From NCBI RefSeq assembly GCF_016031655.1, contig NZ_JACCHQ010000021.1, positions 83,655-147,654 of the forward strand: a stretch of 64,000 nt of DNA, read 5' to 3'. Shown here piece by piece: positions 9,521-19,961 of this stretch. Every line of letters begins with the position of its first letter. The first letter of the stretch is position 1. The DNA is from Bradyrhizobium glycinis (lineage in GTDB: Bacteria; Pseudomonadota; Alphaproteobacteria; Rhizobiales; Xanthobacteraceae). The notes below the pieces were generated by a model. That model was given only the letters and a program-made list of their open reading frames with translations, made no database searches and was not told where the DNA came from. The position numbers were made by a program, and so were the translations under genes.

Positions 9521-10081
9521 GCGCAGCGGCGGGCCAGTTCTGTTCAAAGCCGGCAAAGCAAGGGGAGGCGTACCGAGCGGCCCACGCCCAAGCGCTAGCC
9601 AAAGTCGACGCGCGGCCTGCACGTGTTCATCTTTGATGGTGCGAAGCTGGGTCACGCCTGATCCATTTTGGTGCAGGTTGACGAGAGCGCGCCTGGTGAT
9701 CTGCGGGTCCTTTACTAGCGCGGGGGCTTCTCGATCAGCTAGCCACCCCGTATTGGCACTTGTTGTTCACGAGTCCGGTCCCGTACCTCAGCCGGCCTCG
9801 TTTCCGCGTTTGCTTTGGACCGATGACGATTCATGCTGCGTCCGCTGGAGTGAGTCCGGCAGCCCCAGTGACGCTGGCCGTGTAGTATTAGCCTCCGCCT
9901 CGAACCCAGCGTCGTGGTGCGTCATTAGCAAGAGGGCTGATGGTGCGACAGAGAACCATGATGCCTTGCGCTATCCGAGCTCATTTTTGCTGAGTTTGCA
10001 TTCTTGACTGGACAGGGCGGCAAGGGAGGAGGGGGCGGTGGCCCTGCTGGATTGCGATGGGCTGAGCTACCAGCCACTGGC
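9521..10081. other. Gene-free stretch between IS66 and IS110 remnants
   Basis: No frame on either strand resembles a known family. It is probably the eroded flank of the two mobile-element remnants. Confidence 0.5.
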
Positions 10082-10510
10082 CGTATGGCACTGGCTTTTC
10101 TTGTGAACCAACTGAGGAAACCGGGACCAAAGGTGAATGCCACCGAGCGAGAGCTGGCTCGGATCCTCAGAATAAATCCGATGGCGAAGTTTCTTTGCTC
10201 CATTCACGGCATTGGTCCATAGCGGCTCCGGCTTCTCGCTGCGACCGCGGCAGATCCAACCATCTTTAGTGCCGGGTAGGCCTGGCATGGCCCGACGGCT
10301 AAGCAGAAGTCTACCGCGGGGGAGGATCGGTTCGGTTCGCAAACGAAACAGTACGCATCCTATCGGGCGCCCCCTGGTCAAGAAGCGGCGTAACGGCGTC
10401 TGTTAAACAAAGGTGCGCTCCAGACCCGGAGGCGGCTGGATCGAAGCTCTACTTGAACGGCCTCTGCCTATCGCGGTGGTTGGTGCCAGCGCCTTGTGCC
10501 GTAAGAGGTC
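10082..10510 (+). pseudogene. IS110-family transposase, C-terminal remnant
   Basis: The plus strand reads FLCSIHGIGP, then after a stop LLAATAADPTIFSAG, then after another stop AWHGPTAKQKSTAGEDRFGS, and further on WIEALLERPLPIAVV. These match in order the IS116/IS110/IS902 C-terminal domain (IPGIGP, FxxGRxxAAWLGLTPxQxSxGGKxRLG, and the KVAVVALANK tail). Several in-frame stops and at least one frame change show it is dead. Compare the better-preserved minus-strand IS110 copy at 47649-48437. Confidence 0.75.
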
Positions 10511-11052
10511 CTCCCACGCCTAAGATGTCCTCGAGGCATGCAAGGGAACTCACCAGTCTCATTCCCGTCAGGAGGTTGGCCGCTCGATCGTTGAACGTGG
10601 CGCGCGAGCAGGTTACAAGCCTGATCGACGTGGCGCGATCGCAGTGCTTGCAGGATCAGTCGATGATCTTGATTGGGACGTGCTCGCCAGCCGCAACTGT
10701 ACGCCATGGCAAACAACAATTGAGAATTTGCTGTAGCCCGTGGCGAGCAGCCGCGACATCGCGCAAGGGTGCCACGAGGACGGAACGGCACGGTTAGCAG
10801 ATTCAAATTTCTGAATTGTTTGCGCATTGCCTCCGTCGATCAGGGATAACTCTTTCTGCGCCAAACGGTGAGAGGTGGGCTTCGTATCGCATTGGTAACG
10901 CGACCAGTTCGGGCGCGTGCATCCCGGCGATCTCATGGCTGCCGGTGCAACCGGTACCCCGCGAGGGGGCAGGGCAATGACACAGTGTTGGGCCTCCCCT
11001 TGCCGAAACGCCTGGTTCCGACCGAGATGGCCCGCGCGGTCCTCGCATCCTC
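10511..11052. other. Gene-free stretch downstream of the IS110 remnant
   Basis: No recognisable coding or RNA feature. It separates the IS110 remnant from the convergent end of the FAD oxidase gene. Confidence 0.5.
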
Positions 11053-12447
11053 TCAAATCGTGAAAATTCGTCCCGGGTTCAGGATGTTGTTCGGATCAAG
11101 CGCTCGCTTGAGCGTACGCATCGCTTCGATTTCCTCCGATGTCCTACTCATCTTCAGATACGGTCGCTTAACTATGCCGATGCCGTGTTCGGCTGAGATC
11201 GATCCGCCGAATTCGCCGGTGATCTGATAAGCAAGCCTCTCTAATTCGTGCCTCCTGTCGGGCGTGTGCTCGTGATGTAGCTCGATATGCAGGTTACCAT
11301 CGCCGACATGACCCATGACGATCGCGAAAGCGCCGGGGTCGGTCTCCTTAATTCGCGCGACAATTGTCTTCACATACTGATCCATCCGGTCGATGGCGAT
11401 ACTGACGTCGAGAGCGATACGTGCGGCATAAGGAAACGTCCGGGCAAGTTCTAAGCTGCAATCGCGAATACGCCATATCGCTTCTGCAGATGCATTCGAC
11501 GTCGAGAGCGTCGCGTCAAGGATCATGTTCTCGCGCTTTGCCGTATCGAGCAGCTTGTCCAGATCGGCTTGGATACGATCGGCATCGTCCCCAGAGGCCT
11601 CGATCAACACATAGAAGGGATAATGGACCGGCAGCGGCCGAACCACACCGTTCACACGCTCGAGCGCGAGGCGATAGTACTCGCTCCACATCACCTCAAA
11701 TGCAGTCAGTTCTCCGCCCAGAAGTTTTCGCGCCATCCCCAAGATCGAGATGACTCGTGCAAAAGAGGGAAGGGCGCAAAGCGCCACTTGCCGCTCCCTA
11801 GGAGCAGGAAAGATGCGCAAGGCTGCTCGCGTCACCACGCCGAGAACCCCCTCGCTGCCGATGAAAATCTGCTTCAGGTCGATGCCAGTATTGTTCTTGA
11901 TGTATTTGCGCAATCCCTGCAGCACCATGCCATCGGCGGTAACGACTTCGAGGCCGAGGATCAAGTCACGGGTCATGCCGTATCGAATCACGCGATTGCC
12001 GCCAGCATTTGTCGAGATGTTGCCGCCGATAGTACAGCTACCGCGCGCGCCAAGATCGAGCGGGAACATGTAACCTTCCTGCTCGACCCGTTCCTGTATC
12101 TTTTGCAGCGGCGTGCCGGCCTGCGCCACGGCTGCGCCTGACGAGGTGTCCACCTCCTCGACCGCATTCATAAGTTCCATCGACAGCACGATTTCATTCG
12201 GATTCGGCAGGGCGCCGCGCACCAGCCCAGTCATGCCGCCTTGCGTCGTCACCGGCACTTTTTCGCGTTGACAGAACCGAAGCAACGCCGAGACATCTTC
12301 CGTCGTCCTAGGTCGGACGACCGCTCGCGGCTGCGCGACCGGTCTGCCGGCCAAATCATGGTAATAGCGAGAGTCAATGTCCGTGCCAGTCAGCACCGAA
12401 CCCTTCCGGAGCGCCTTGCATAGTCGGTCGACGAAGTTATCGGCCAT
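11053..12447 (-). CDS. FAD-linked 2-hydroxyacid oxidase/dehydrogenase (GlcD/DLD type)
   Basis: A 464-residue vanillyl-alcohol-oxidase superfamily flavoprotein. The PCMH-type FAD-binding domain fills about 35-215, with VTTQGGMTGLVRG, PLDLGARGSCTIGGNIST and NAGGNRVIRYGMTRD. The C-terminal FAD-oxidase domain carries GHVGDGNLHIELH and ends SAEHGIGIVKRPYL ... LDPNNILNPGRIF, as in GlcD and D-lactate dehydrogenases. Such enzymes oxidise glycolate, D-lactate, D-2-hydroxyglutarate or similar 2-hydroxyacids to 2-ketoacids. No glcE/glcF subunit genes are adjacent, which points to the single-chain DLD-like type. GAGGGGAG lies very close to the ATG. It stands alone on the minus strand. Confidence 0.88.
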   Translation of the reverse strand: MADNFVDRLCKALRKGSVLTGTDIDSRYYHDLAGRPVAQPRAVVRPRTTEDVSALLRFCQREKVPVTTQGGMTGLVRGALPNPNEIVLSMELMNAVEEVDTSSGAAVAQAGTPLQKIQERVEQEGYMFPLDLGARGSCTIGGNISTNAGGNRVIRYGMTRDLILGLEVVTADGMVLQGLRKYIKNNTGIDLKQIFIGSEGVLGVVTRAALRIFPAPRERQVALCALPSFARVISILGMARKLLGGELTAFEVMWSEYYRLALERVNGVVRPLPVHYPFYVLIEASGDDADRIQADLDKLLDTAKRENMILDATLSTSNASAEAIWRIRDCSLELARTFPYAARIALDVSIAIDRMDQYVKTIVARIKETDPGAFAIVMGHVGDGNLHIELHHEHTPDRRHELERLAYQITGEFGGSISAEHGIGIVKRPYLKMSRTSEEIEAMRTLKRALDPNNILNPGRIFTI

Positions 12448-13853
12448 CTCCCCTCACTCGATTTAATCATGATGGCATGGCCCTTGTTGGAACGATGCAG
12501 CGCTCTCGTTGCCTTGCCGGCCAACCCTTATTGATGTTCGTCGGAAGCCATAAATCTTATCCGCGCATTTGTGCCGATCTAGCAATCTTCATCGACAACC
12601 CCCGAAAGAACCTCACTGCTCTCGGGCTGCCGTGTCTTCCCCAGTAGCAATCAACGTGCCACTCGTGGAATCTGATGCGCACCTTGCTTCGGTTGGGTCT
12701 GCCGGTGGGGTCAGCTCAAACCCTGCACGACGCTCGCCGCAAGGCGTTCTTCTCGGCGCAAACGGCGGCCGCTCCTGTTCGGTTTCTGACGAGGGGATGA
12801 CGGCCGTTGGGTTTAAAACAACCAAGCGTCACCTGCCGATCTACGGCTTTTCTAATCCCCAACAACAGCTTCACACGTTGCAAGGTGTTGGCACGGTTGT
12901 TGCTACTCAAAGGCAGCGATTGCGGCGCTGGACGAGCGGTGCTCTTTCTAGACGGTGTTCGACACGGTGGACATTCGAACTATTGGACACAAGTGTTCTT
13001 GGCTGCGGCCGGCACCGACAACGCTAGTTCCGCTGCACTGTTGCATGGATGCTGGAGCAAGAGACGATGCAACGGCCAGACCGAGCAAATCTGTTGCCGC
13101 CAGAATTAACGGGCGCGTGCACAACTCCTTCTATCTGAAAGGAAACTCGCGGCTTATCTCGACGTCACCACACAGTTTTCGAACTCCACGTCCTGGAGGA
13201 AGGAACGGAGGCGATGCGATCTTTCGGGTTCGCAAATCCTGCGGCCGTAAGACGGGACGCCGTATGCGTGCGCTGACGCGACAAGCCTGGAGCGGGGATG
13301 TCGCACTTGGTTCATAAAAAGACGTGGGTGCAATCGGGCATACCCACGTTATGAAAGTTTATGATGCGATCTGAAGCTCATCTTTGGCGTTCCACGGCGG
13401 GTACGCTCGTTGCAAGCAGTACTGCCAATTCAGCGGATATCGGCCCCGCAGTGAAGATCCTGCACGGACTGTGGAGCTGGACCGGAGAATCTATTGGCGT
13501 GCCCTTCGGCGGCGACGATGACCGGAAATCCTTCAGTGACTACCCATCAATCTACCGCAACATCATCGATACCCCTGTGTCTTTGCAAGATGACCAGATC
13601 GGCGACAAACGAGCCCGCCGCGGCGGCCTCACTCGACCCGGCGAGGATTTCCGTGATCATGTCTTATTCAACGATCGCGCGCTTAGTTCAGCTGTTCTTG
13701 CAGGATTTTCGGTTGGGCCGTTGACCGCTTACGTTGATCGGGACCGACGTCCCGCTCTCCCGAAGTACCCAACAACGCACCGTTTCCGATGACACTCCTG
13801 TCGTGCCTTGTGCTGCCATGCGTCAATTTAGACGGAGACAGCCCGCGCTGTGA
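12448..13853. other. Long gene-free stretch before the ABC transporter gene
   Basis: About 1.4 kb in which only short overlapping frames are open. A 143-codon plus frame at 13361-13792 begins just after an inverted repeat (13322-13349) but matches no family and its opposite strand is equally open, so it is not called. The region looks like decayed DNA. Confidence 0.5.
13322..13349. promoter_or_regulatory. Perfect 8-bp inverted repeat, possible operator
   Basis: ACGTGGGT and ACCCACGT are separated by 12 bases. There is no T-run, so it is not terminator-like. It lies about 520 bases upstream of the ABC transporter gene with no confident gene immediately next to it. Function unknown. Confidence 0.3.
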
Positions 13854-13871
13854 GTGCGGCTGGATTGCGCC

Positions 13872-15665
13872 ATGATTGTTTCCGACGGCAAACGACCCGT
13901 CGCTTTCCGCGAGGTGATCCCGTTCGTGTTCCAGCGCTGGCTGAAGCAGCCTGTCCGCCTCACGATCGTCTTGGCCAGCTTCTTAGGTGCATCCGTCGCT
14001 GACTTGTTCGTCCCAGTCTATTCGGGCCATTTGGTCGATGCATTAACGGTGGGTCCGCACGATCTGGCCGCACGGCATACGGCGCTTGTTGCGTTCGGCG
14101 GCATCGTCGCGCTGGCTCTCGTCTCGCTCATCCTGCGGCTTACTGGCCTGCAGGCGATTGTACCATTCACGCTCAAGACGATGTCCGACGTGGTGCGCGA
14201 AGCCTTCATGCGGGTGCAGCGCTCCTCGACCGATTGGCACGCCAATTCCTTCGCCGGCTCGACCGTGCGCAAGATCACGCGTGGCATGTGGGCGCTCGAC
14301 CTGCTCAATAATACCGTTCTGATGGCGTTGTGGCCTTCGCTCGCCGTGCTTGTGGGGGCGATGATCCTGCTGGGGCTGCACTGGCCCGCGTTCGGCGCCG
14401 TGATCGCGGTCGGCGCGGTAATCTATGTGGCGATCACGATAGCGATGACGGTCAGCTATATCGCGCCAAGTGCACGAATATCCAATGCTTGGGATACAAA
14501 GATCGGCGCCACCCTGGCGGATGCGCTCACCTGCAATGCCGTGGTGAAATCATTCGGCGCGGAGGCGCGCGAGGATGCGCGGCTCGACAGTGTCATCAAC
14601 CGGTGGCAGGCACGGGTATCGCGCACGTGGCTGCGTGGCAACGCAAGCGGTTTGTTGCAATACTTGATGATCTTGTGCTTGCGCGGTTCGGTAATCGGCG
14701 GCGCTATCCTGCTGTGGATTGCGGGGCGCGCTTCCCCGGGCGACGTCACCTATGTGCTGACGAGCTATTACCTCATTCATGCCTATTTGCGTGAGGTCGG
14801 CATGCACATCAACAATCTGCAGCGTTCGGTGAACGACATGGTGGAGCTTGTTACGATTAGCAGTGAGCCGATCGACATCATCGATAGTCCGGGAGCCAAA
14901 CCAATCGATATCCAGGGCGGAAGAATAACATTCGAGAATGTGACCTTTCACTACGGGGAGGACCGCGCGCCGCTTTACGACGGCTTGTCGATCGACATCC
15001 GCGCCGGCGAGCGCGTTGGGCTGGTCGGCCGATCTGGCTCGGGCAAGACCACGTTTGTCAAGTTGATACAGCGGCTCTATGATCTCTCGGGCGGGAGAAT
15101 CCTGATTGACGGTCAAGATATTGCCAAAGCGACACAGCAATCGCTTCGCAGTCAGATCGCGATCGTGCAGCAGGAGCCGATCCTGTTCCACCGCTCGCTG
15201 GCGGAGAATATCGCCTACGGCCGGCCCGGGGCCAACGTGACGGCGATCGAGCAGGCCGCGCGGCTCGCCAATGCGCACGACTTCATCCTGCGGCTGCCGA
15301 AGGGTTATGGTACGCTGGTCGGCGAGCGCGGTGTAAAGCTGTCGGGGGGGGAGCGGCAGCGGGTCGCGCTGGCCCGGGCGTTCCTCGCTGACGCGCCGAT
15401 ATTGGTTCTGGACGAGGCGACTTCGAGCCTCGATTCGGAATCGGAGGCGCTGATTCAGCAGGCGATGGAGCGATTAATGAGGGGGCGCACTTCGATCGTG
15501 ATCGCGCACCGGCTCTCGGCGGTACGCAACCTCGATCGCATTTTGGTGTTCGATCGCGGTGAGATCGTCGAGCAGGGCACGCACGACTCCCTGGCGCGGG
15601 CCGGCGGCATCTATCGATGGTTGTTCGAACGGCAGGCCAGCGGTAGGGCCTCGGCGACGAGTTAG
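13872..15665 (+). CDS. ABC half-transporter (fused permease and ATPase, ABCB type)
   Basis: A 597-residue exporter-type half-transporter; the active form would be a dimer in the inner membrane. Residues about 15-335 hold the transmembrane domain with several hydrophobic helices, for example LTIVLASFLGASVADLFV. The nucleotide-binding domain follows, with Walker A GRSGSGKTT at 386-394, signature LSGGERQRVALARAF from 490, Walker B ILVLDEATSSLD around 510-521 and the H-loop IVIAHRLS. A GTG at 13854 in the same frame would add six residues; neither start has a strong Shine-Dalgarno. It has no partner genes on either side, so cargo cannot be inferred; lipid-like or hydrophobic molecules are usual for the family. 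Confidence 0.88.
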   Translation: MIVSDGKRPVAFREVIPFVFQRWLKQPVRLTIVLASFLGASVADLFVPVYSGHLVDALTVGPHDLAARHTALVAFGGIVALALVSLILRLTGLQAIVPFTLKTMSDVVREAFMRVQRSSTDWHANSFAGSTVRKITRGMWALDLLNNTVLMALWPSLAVLVGAMILLGLHWPAFGAVIAVGAVIYVAITIAMTVSYIAPSARISNAWDTKIGATLADALTCNAVVKSFGAEAREDARLDSVINRWQARVSRTWLRGNASGLLQYLMILCLRGSVIGGAILLWIAGRASPGDVTYVLTSYYLIHAYLREVGMHINNLQRSVNDMVELVTISSEPIDIIDSPGAKPIDIQGGRITFENVTFHYGEDRAPLYDGLSIDIRAGERVGLVGRSGSGKTTFVKLIQRLYDLSGGRILIDGQDIAKATQQSLRSQIAIVQQEPILFHRSLAENIAYGRPGANVTAIEQAARLANAHDFILRLPKGYGTLVGERGVKLSGGERQRVALARAFLADAPILVLDEATSSLDSESEALIQQAMERLMRGRTSIVIAHRLSAVRNLDRILVFDRGEIVEQGTHDSLARAGGIYRWLFERQASGRASATS

Positions 15666-16670
15666 CCGGTCAATTCCTGACCTAAGCGGTGCATCGAAAT
15701 CCGACCACCAGAGGCCTTCAGGTCACGGCTGCATGGTGCGTCAACTTGAATACGACTATCTTTGGGTGGCGCTATCCAGATGGTCGTTCCGAGTGACGTT
15801 CCTGCTTCCACGCAAGCTCTAGGGCAAGTTGCGATCAGGCAGGGACTATATCGGCGGATCTAGTTGGTGCATTCGTCAGAAGTGGACGTGGCCGTTCAAA
15901 TCCCAAACGGCGTCGGCGTCTAGGACCTGTCGCAATATTCCTTGAGTTTCACCAAAGGCCATTTTGGTAAATTGAGATCGGCCTATAGCGGCAAGAGCAG
16001 GAGGCGCGCGTCGGCGGCGAGGAGGCGCGCCGCCTCTTCGTTCGTATGTTTCGACAATTGTCGAGGATTACCATTGCGCAGCATGGGAACCAGAATGTGC
16101 TCGACATCGGCAAAGAAATACTTGGCGTCAGCCCGTCGCGCGCAGAAGGGGCATTCGATCCCTCGCGGGTCAGGCGGCATGCCTGGAGACCCAGGGGGCA
16201 GAAGGCGCTTACGAAAGTTGCGGCCGGTGTTCGGTCTATTTCTGCTTATGACAGCGCGGACGAGGGGCATCGCCAAACGTTGGGCAGGAGAGGCGGCGGT
16301 TTTCCTTGGCGCTTCGTTGTCGTGCTCAGCCGTGTCCGCTTTCAACTCTCTGTGTTTGGAGCGCGCCGGCAGGGTAAAATTCGTCGAGGCGACACGAATA
16401 GATGGATTGCATCTCCTCAGCATGCACAGCTCTTTTGGCACACCGCTTGCTGCAGCGACCATAGAGCATCGTTGCGAAATGCCCACGTCCAGGAGTTTCA
16501 TGCGAAGGGCCCGATTTCTTCAAATCGATGCCATAGACAGCAGCACTGTCGCGTTGCCGTTCCGCATATTGCGGTTGCAGCAAGCGATTCGAAGGAACGC
16601 CCTGGAATCTCGAGATTCTAGGTTCGTGGCTGTGCCCGGAAATAACGCCGAAGAAACAGAAACCACGTCA
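15666..16670. other. Gene-free stretch before tesB
   Basis: The thioesterase frame is open upstream to 15942, but the translation before 16671 has none of the family's sequence. A minus-strand frame at 15983-16501 includes CPFCARRADAKYFF but resembles nothing I can name. No confident feature. Confidence 0.5.
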
Positions 16671-17519
16671 ATGTCCCAAAACCTGATCGACTTGCTCGCT
16701 ATCTTCGACGTGGAACAGATCGAAACAGACCTATTTCGTGGCAAGAGTCCGAACACCAACGCTCAACGGGTGTTTGGCGGCCAGGTAGTCGGGCAAGCGA
16801 TGGTCGGGGCATGCCGTACGGTCGAAGGTCGGCTACCGAACTCGCTGCATGGCCATTTCATCCGGCCCGGCGACCCCCAGGTGCCGATCATTTACCAGGT
16901 CGAACGGGTGCGTGAGGGCAAGAGCTATTCGACGCGTCGCATCACCGCAATCCAGCATGGTAATGCAATCTTCTCCATCACGGTGTCGTTCCATGCTCGC
17001 GAGGAGAGCGCCTTTGACCACCAGGACGAGATGCCCCGGGTGCCGCTACCGGAAAAGCTCGTAGAGGAGGATTTGCCTAAGCAGCCGCCGTTTTGTGAAA
17101 CGACGGAATTCATCCGGCGCCATTACGCGATAGAGCTACGCCCGGTCGAGATCGGTCGTTATGTCGGGCAGAAAATTGATGACGGTCGCGTTCATATCTG
17201 GATCAAGGCCGCAGGAAGATTGCGCGACGATCCAGCGCTTCATATGTGCGCGCTGGCCTATGTCTCCGATTACTCGCTGCTCGATGCGGTGACGGCTCGC
17301 TATGAGCGCCCACTGTTCGACAGGCGGATGATGATTGCAAGTCTCGACCACGCAATGTGGTTCCACCGCCCCTGTCGGGCCGACGAGTGGCTACTTTACG
17401 CCAAAGAGTCGCCGAGCGCGCAAGGCGGACGCGGTCTCGTGCGCGGCTTAATCTTCAAGCCAGACGGCACGCTGGTCGCGTCTGTCGTCCAGGAAGGTTC
17501 GGTGCGCGAGGGACGCTGA
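16671..17519 (+). CDS. tesB: Acyl-CoA thioesterase II
   Basis: A 282-residue double-hotdog thioesterase that hydrolyses acyl-CoA to free acid and CoA. Length and content match TesB (about 286 in E. coli). NAQRVFGGQVVGQAMVGA opens the first hotdog; LHGHFIRPGDP and VSFH follow; the second hotdog holds YVSDYSLLDA, ASLDHAMWFHRP and GLIFKPDGTLVASVVQEG. The catalytic Asp-Ser/Thr-Gln set corresponds to Asp200, Ser224 and Gln274. The ATG at 16671 is chosen because homology begins there, although the Shine-Dalgarno is poor. In this setting it could release CoA from catabolic intermediates. Confidence 0.92.
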   Translation: MSQNLIDLLAIFDVEQIETDLFRGKSPNTNAQRVFGGQVVGQAMVGACRTVEGRLPNSLHGHFIRPGDPQVPIIYQVERVREGKSYSTRRITAIQHGNAIFSITVSFHAREESAFDHQDEMPRVPLPEKLVEEDLPKQPPFCETTEFIRRHYAIELRPVEIGRYVGQKIDDGRVHIWIKAAGRLRDDPALHMCALAYVSDYSLLDAVTARYERPLFDRRMMIASLDHAMWFHRPCRADEWLLYAKESPSAQGGRGLVRGLIFKPDGTLVASVVQEGSVREGR

Positions 17520-18827
17520 ACCTTTTAGCATGTGCGCATAAACGTGATGCAAGTTTCCGAAGAACCCTGTGCCGTCGATCCCGGCACGAGGGGGTAAACC
17601 TCTTCCAGGTGCATTGCGGTGTTCGGCTGTGTCAGGTTGAATTCTATGTTGACAGTCTGACAGCAAGCGCAACGTTGTTTCCGGTGAGAGATGAGAAGAT
17701 TGATTTCGTATCTCTTCAAGTATAGGCGTCCGTGGCATGGTGGTCTCACCGGCGTGCGGCCGCGGCCGTCATGCATACAACGTAGCTCTAGAGACACTCG
17801 ATGACGTGCGGCCGCGATGGCCCTGCCAAGCGGAAACTGGCCTATACGGCTCGAATATCGCAGGTCTTCAATTTAGTTCGTTGAACCGATCTCATGCGCC
17901 ACGGTCCGCGCCAGAATAGCAATAGTCGTTCTATCGATTAGAGTCTTCACCAGAGTAGGTAGTGTCGAGATTCCTTATCCTCGGTGTACAGCAATACTGT
18001 CGCGACTTACGCTAGGCCGCAAGACGCAACTCGAGTGCACCCATGGATAGCCTGTTTGATCCGCTGCACATCCAGATTTGCTGCAGGTATATGATCATGC
18101 CGCCTCCACAAAAGAAACGACAAGCGATCGTACTGACCACGTCAACAGAGGCCCCCGCGTCTCCAACTTGCAAGTTTGATTGCGTCTCAACGATGACGGG
18201 ACAAGCTTTAGAGGAGAGGCCTCGACAAAAAGCGGCGACGTGGCCTTTTGCAAGCAGTTTCGAGAGTATGAGCCTTCACGGTCCAACCTCTTCGAAGGCA
18301 TACCCAAAGTCTGGGAGGAGTAGCATGCGATCGCTCTTTGCCATGTCTTCGAATTTGGCGCTGTAGCAGCGATGGCAGTTGGACCGGTCGTTGCGCAATA
18401 CGGACAGGCCGCTCAATGAAGCCAGAGATATCGGCTGAGGCTCGCAAGACGTCCAGTACTCGCTATCTTGGCGATGATCGTGTCCACGAGCACTGCGCGC
18501 CTCAAAGCGGATCGCAACCCAGGCAACCAGGCCTTGTGCTGTCCGGGGATGCACAGCGAGAGGCCGTGCTGCGCGGCTCCGACGGCCGCTGCCTGGACGA
18601 CAACCATTGCCCCACCATGGTGACTACCGGCGCTCTTCGTGCACGAACGGCCGGTATCTCTGTCCCGTTCCTGACAGAATGACTCCAATGCACCGATCAT
18701 CGTTTCCTATCTGTGAATATTCCCTAAGCAAAAGCTTAATGCGTTAGACGCCGCCTCGCGCCCTTACCCATTTAGAAGCTACTACCCCGAGTGAGGGACG
18801 CAGAAGCACTGTAACAAGACAAAGCCG
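17520..18827. other. Long gene-free stretch between tesB and the racemase-like gene
   Basis: About 1.3 kb with no credible gene. Minus-strand frames around 18410-18700 give a vaguely enzyme-like translation but contain no motif that holds up. It looks like eroded sequence. Confidence 0.5.
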
Positions 18828-19961
18828 ATGAAGATCACGAACGTTCGCACTCATGTCCTTCAAGCCGCGCTATCGGAGCCTCTCGCCTCCGCGCGTGGCT
18901 GGTACGACACGCGTACAGCGATGCTGGTCGAAATCGAGACCGACCAGGGTGTTGTCGGGTGGGGCGAATGCTATGGACCGGCGGGGATAACGGCCGCCGT
19001 GGTCGAGAGCGTCGCGCCATGGCTAATTGGCGGGGATCCGCTGCGCACAGAGTATCTCTGGCAAATGATCTATGCGCGCCTGCGCGATCACGGCCAGAAG
19101 GGTGTCGTGATAGAGGGCTTGAGCGGTATCGATATCGCGCTCTGGGACATCAAGGGCAAGCATTTTGGCGTTCCGGTGCATCAGTTGCTCGGCGGCGCGC
19201 TGCGGACTCACATCGTCGCCTACGCGACTGGCCTCCAGCGACGCCAAGCTGAAGATCCGACCCGGTATCTGGCCGAGGAGGCAGCGGGCTACGTCGCGGA
19301 GGGATTCTCGGCGGTGAAGCTCAAGGTCGGCTTCGGTGTGGAGGAGGATGTGGTCGCGACACGCGTCGTGCGCGAGGCGATCGGGCCGACTGTGTCGCTG
19401 ATGGTGGATGCGAACCACACCTTTGACAGCGTCGCCGCGATCCGCTTGGGTCGCATGATCGAGAAATACGATATCAGCTGGTTTGAGGAGCCGGTACCGC
19501 CGGAGGATCTTGCCGGCTATTGCGCGGTAAAGGCGGCAATCTCGATCCCGATCGCAGGCGGAGAATGTGAGTTCACCCGCTTCGGGTTCCGCAACCTGTT
19601 CGTCTCGCGCGCGCTTGATATCGCGCAGCCCGACATTTGCGCGGCCGGCGGGTTGTCCGAATGCAAGAAGATCGCCGATATGGCAGAGGTGTTCGGCGTC
19701 CGTTATACTCCGCATGTTTGGGGCACCGGGATTGCAATTGCGGCGTCGCTGCATCTGCTCGCCGTTCTGCCGCCGCACACGCGGTCCTCGCCCGTACCAG
19801 TGGCGCCGTTGCTAGAGTTCGACCGAACCGAAAACCCGCTCCGGCAAGCGATTGTCACCGAGCCCATCGAGCACACTCGCGGCATCGTCCCCGTGCCTAA
19901 AGGGCCGGGATTGGGCATCGAGATCGATCGCAAGGCGCTGGCCCGATTTTCTAGGCGGTGA
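18828..19961 (+). CDS. Mandelate racemase/muconate lactonizing enzyme family protein
   Basis: A 377-residue enolase-superfamily enzyme that abstracts a proton alpha to a carboxylate with Mg2+ help. The KxK motif AVKLKVG gives Lys164 and Lys166; metal ligands are Asp194 (VDANHTFD), Glu220 (WFEEPVPP) and Glu246 (AGGECEF); a His-Asp dyad is Asp269 and His296 (TPHVWGTG). This set and spacing are almost those of true mandelate racemase (Lys164, Lys166, Asp195, Glu221, Glu247, Asp270, His297), which places it in the MR subgroup rather than the muconate cycloisomerases. Members include mandelate racemase and sugar-acid dehydratases; the precise substrate is open. A truncated second copy of its 5' end lies at 25120-25283 on the other strand. 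Confidence 0.9.
   Translation: MKITNVRTHVLQAALSEPLASARGWYDTRTAMLVEIETDQGVVGWGECYGPAGITAAVVESVAPWLIGGDPLRTEYLWQMIYARLRDHGQKGVVIEGLSGIDIALWDIKGKHFGVPVHQLLGGALRTHIVAYATGLQRRQAEDPTRYLAEEAAGYVAEGFSAVKLKVGFGVEEDVVATRVVREAIGPTVSLMVDANHTFDSVAAIRLGRMIEKYDISWFEEPVPPEDLAGYCAVKAAISIPIAGGECEFTRFGFRNLFVSRALDIAQPDICAAGGLSECKKIADMAEVFGVRYTPHVWGTGIAIAASLHLLAVLPPHTRSSPVPVAPLLEFDRTENPLRQAIVTEPIEHTRGIVPVPKGPGLGIEIDRKALARFSRR

Noticed and set aside
13361..13792. 143-codon ORF after an inverted repeat
   Set aside because: No family match, no good ribosome-binding site, and the opposite strand is open over the same stretch.
15942..16670. 243-codon N-terminal extension of the thioesterase frame
   Set aside because: Homology to TesB begins exactly at the ATG at 16671, and the translation before it is not protein-like.
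18413..18700. Possible pyruvate-dehydrogenase E1-beta-like remnant on the minus strand
   Set aside because: Only a loose resemblance; no consistent order of motifs in any frame.
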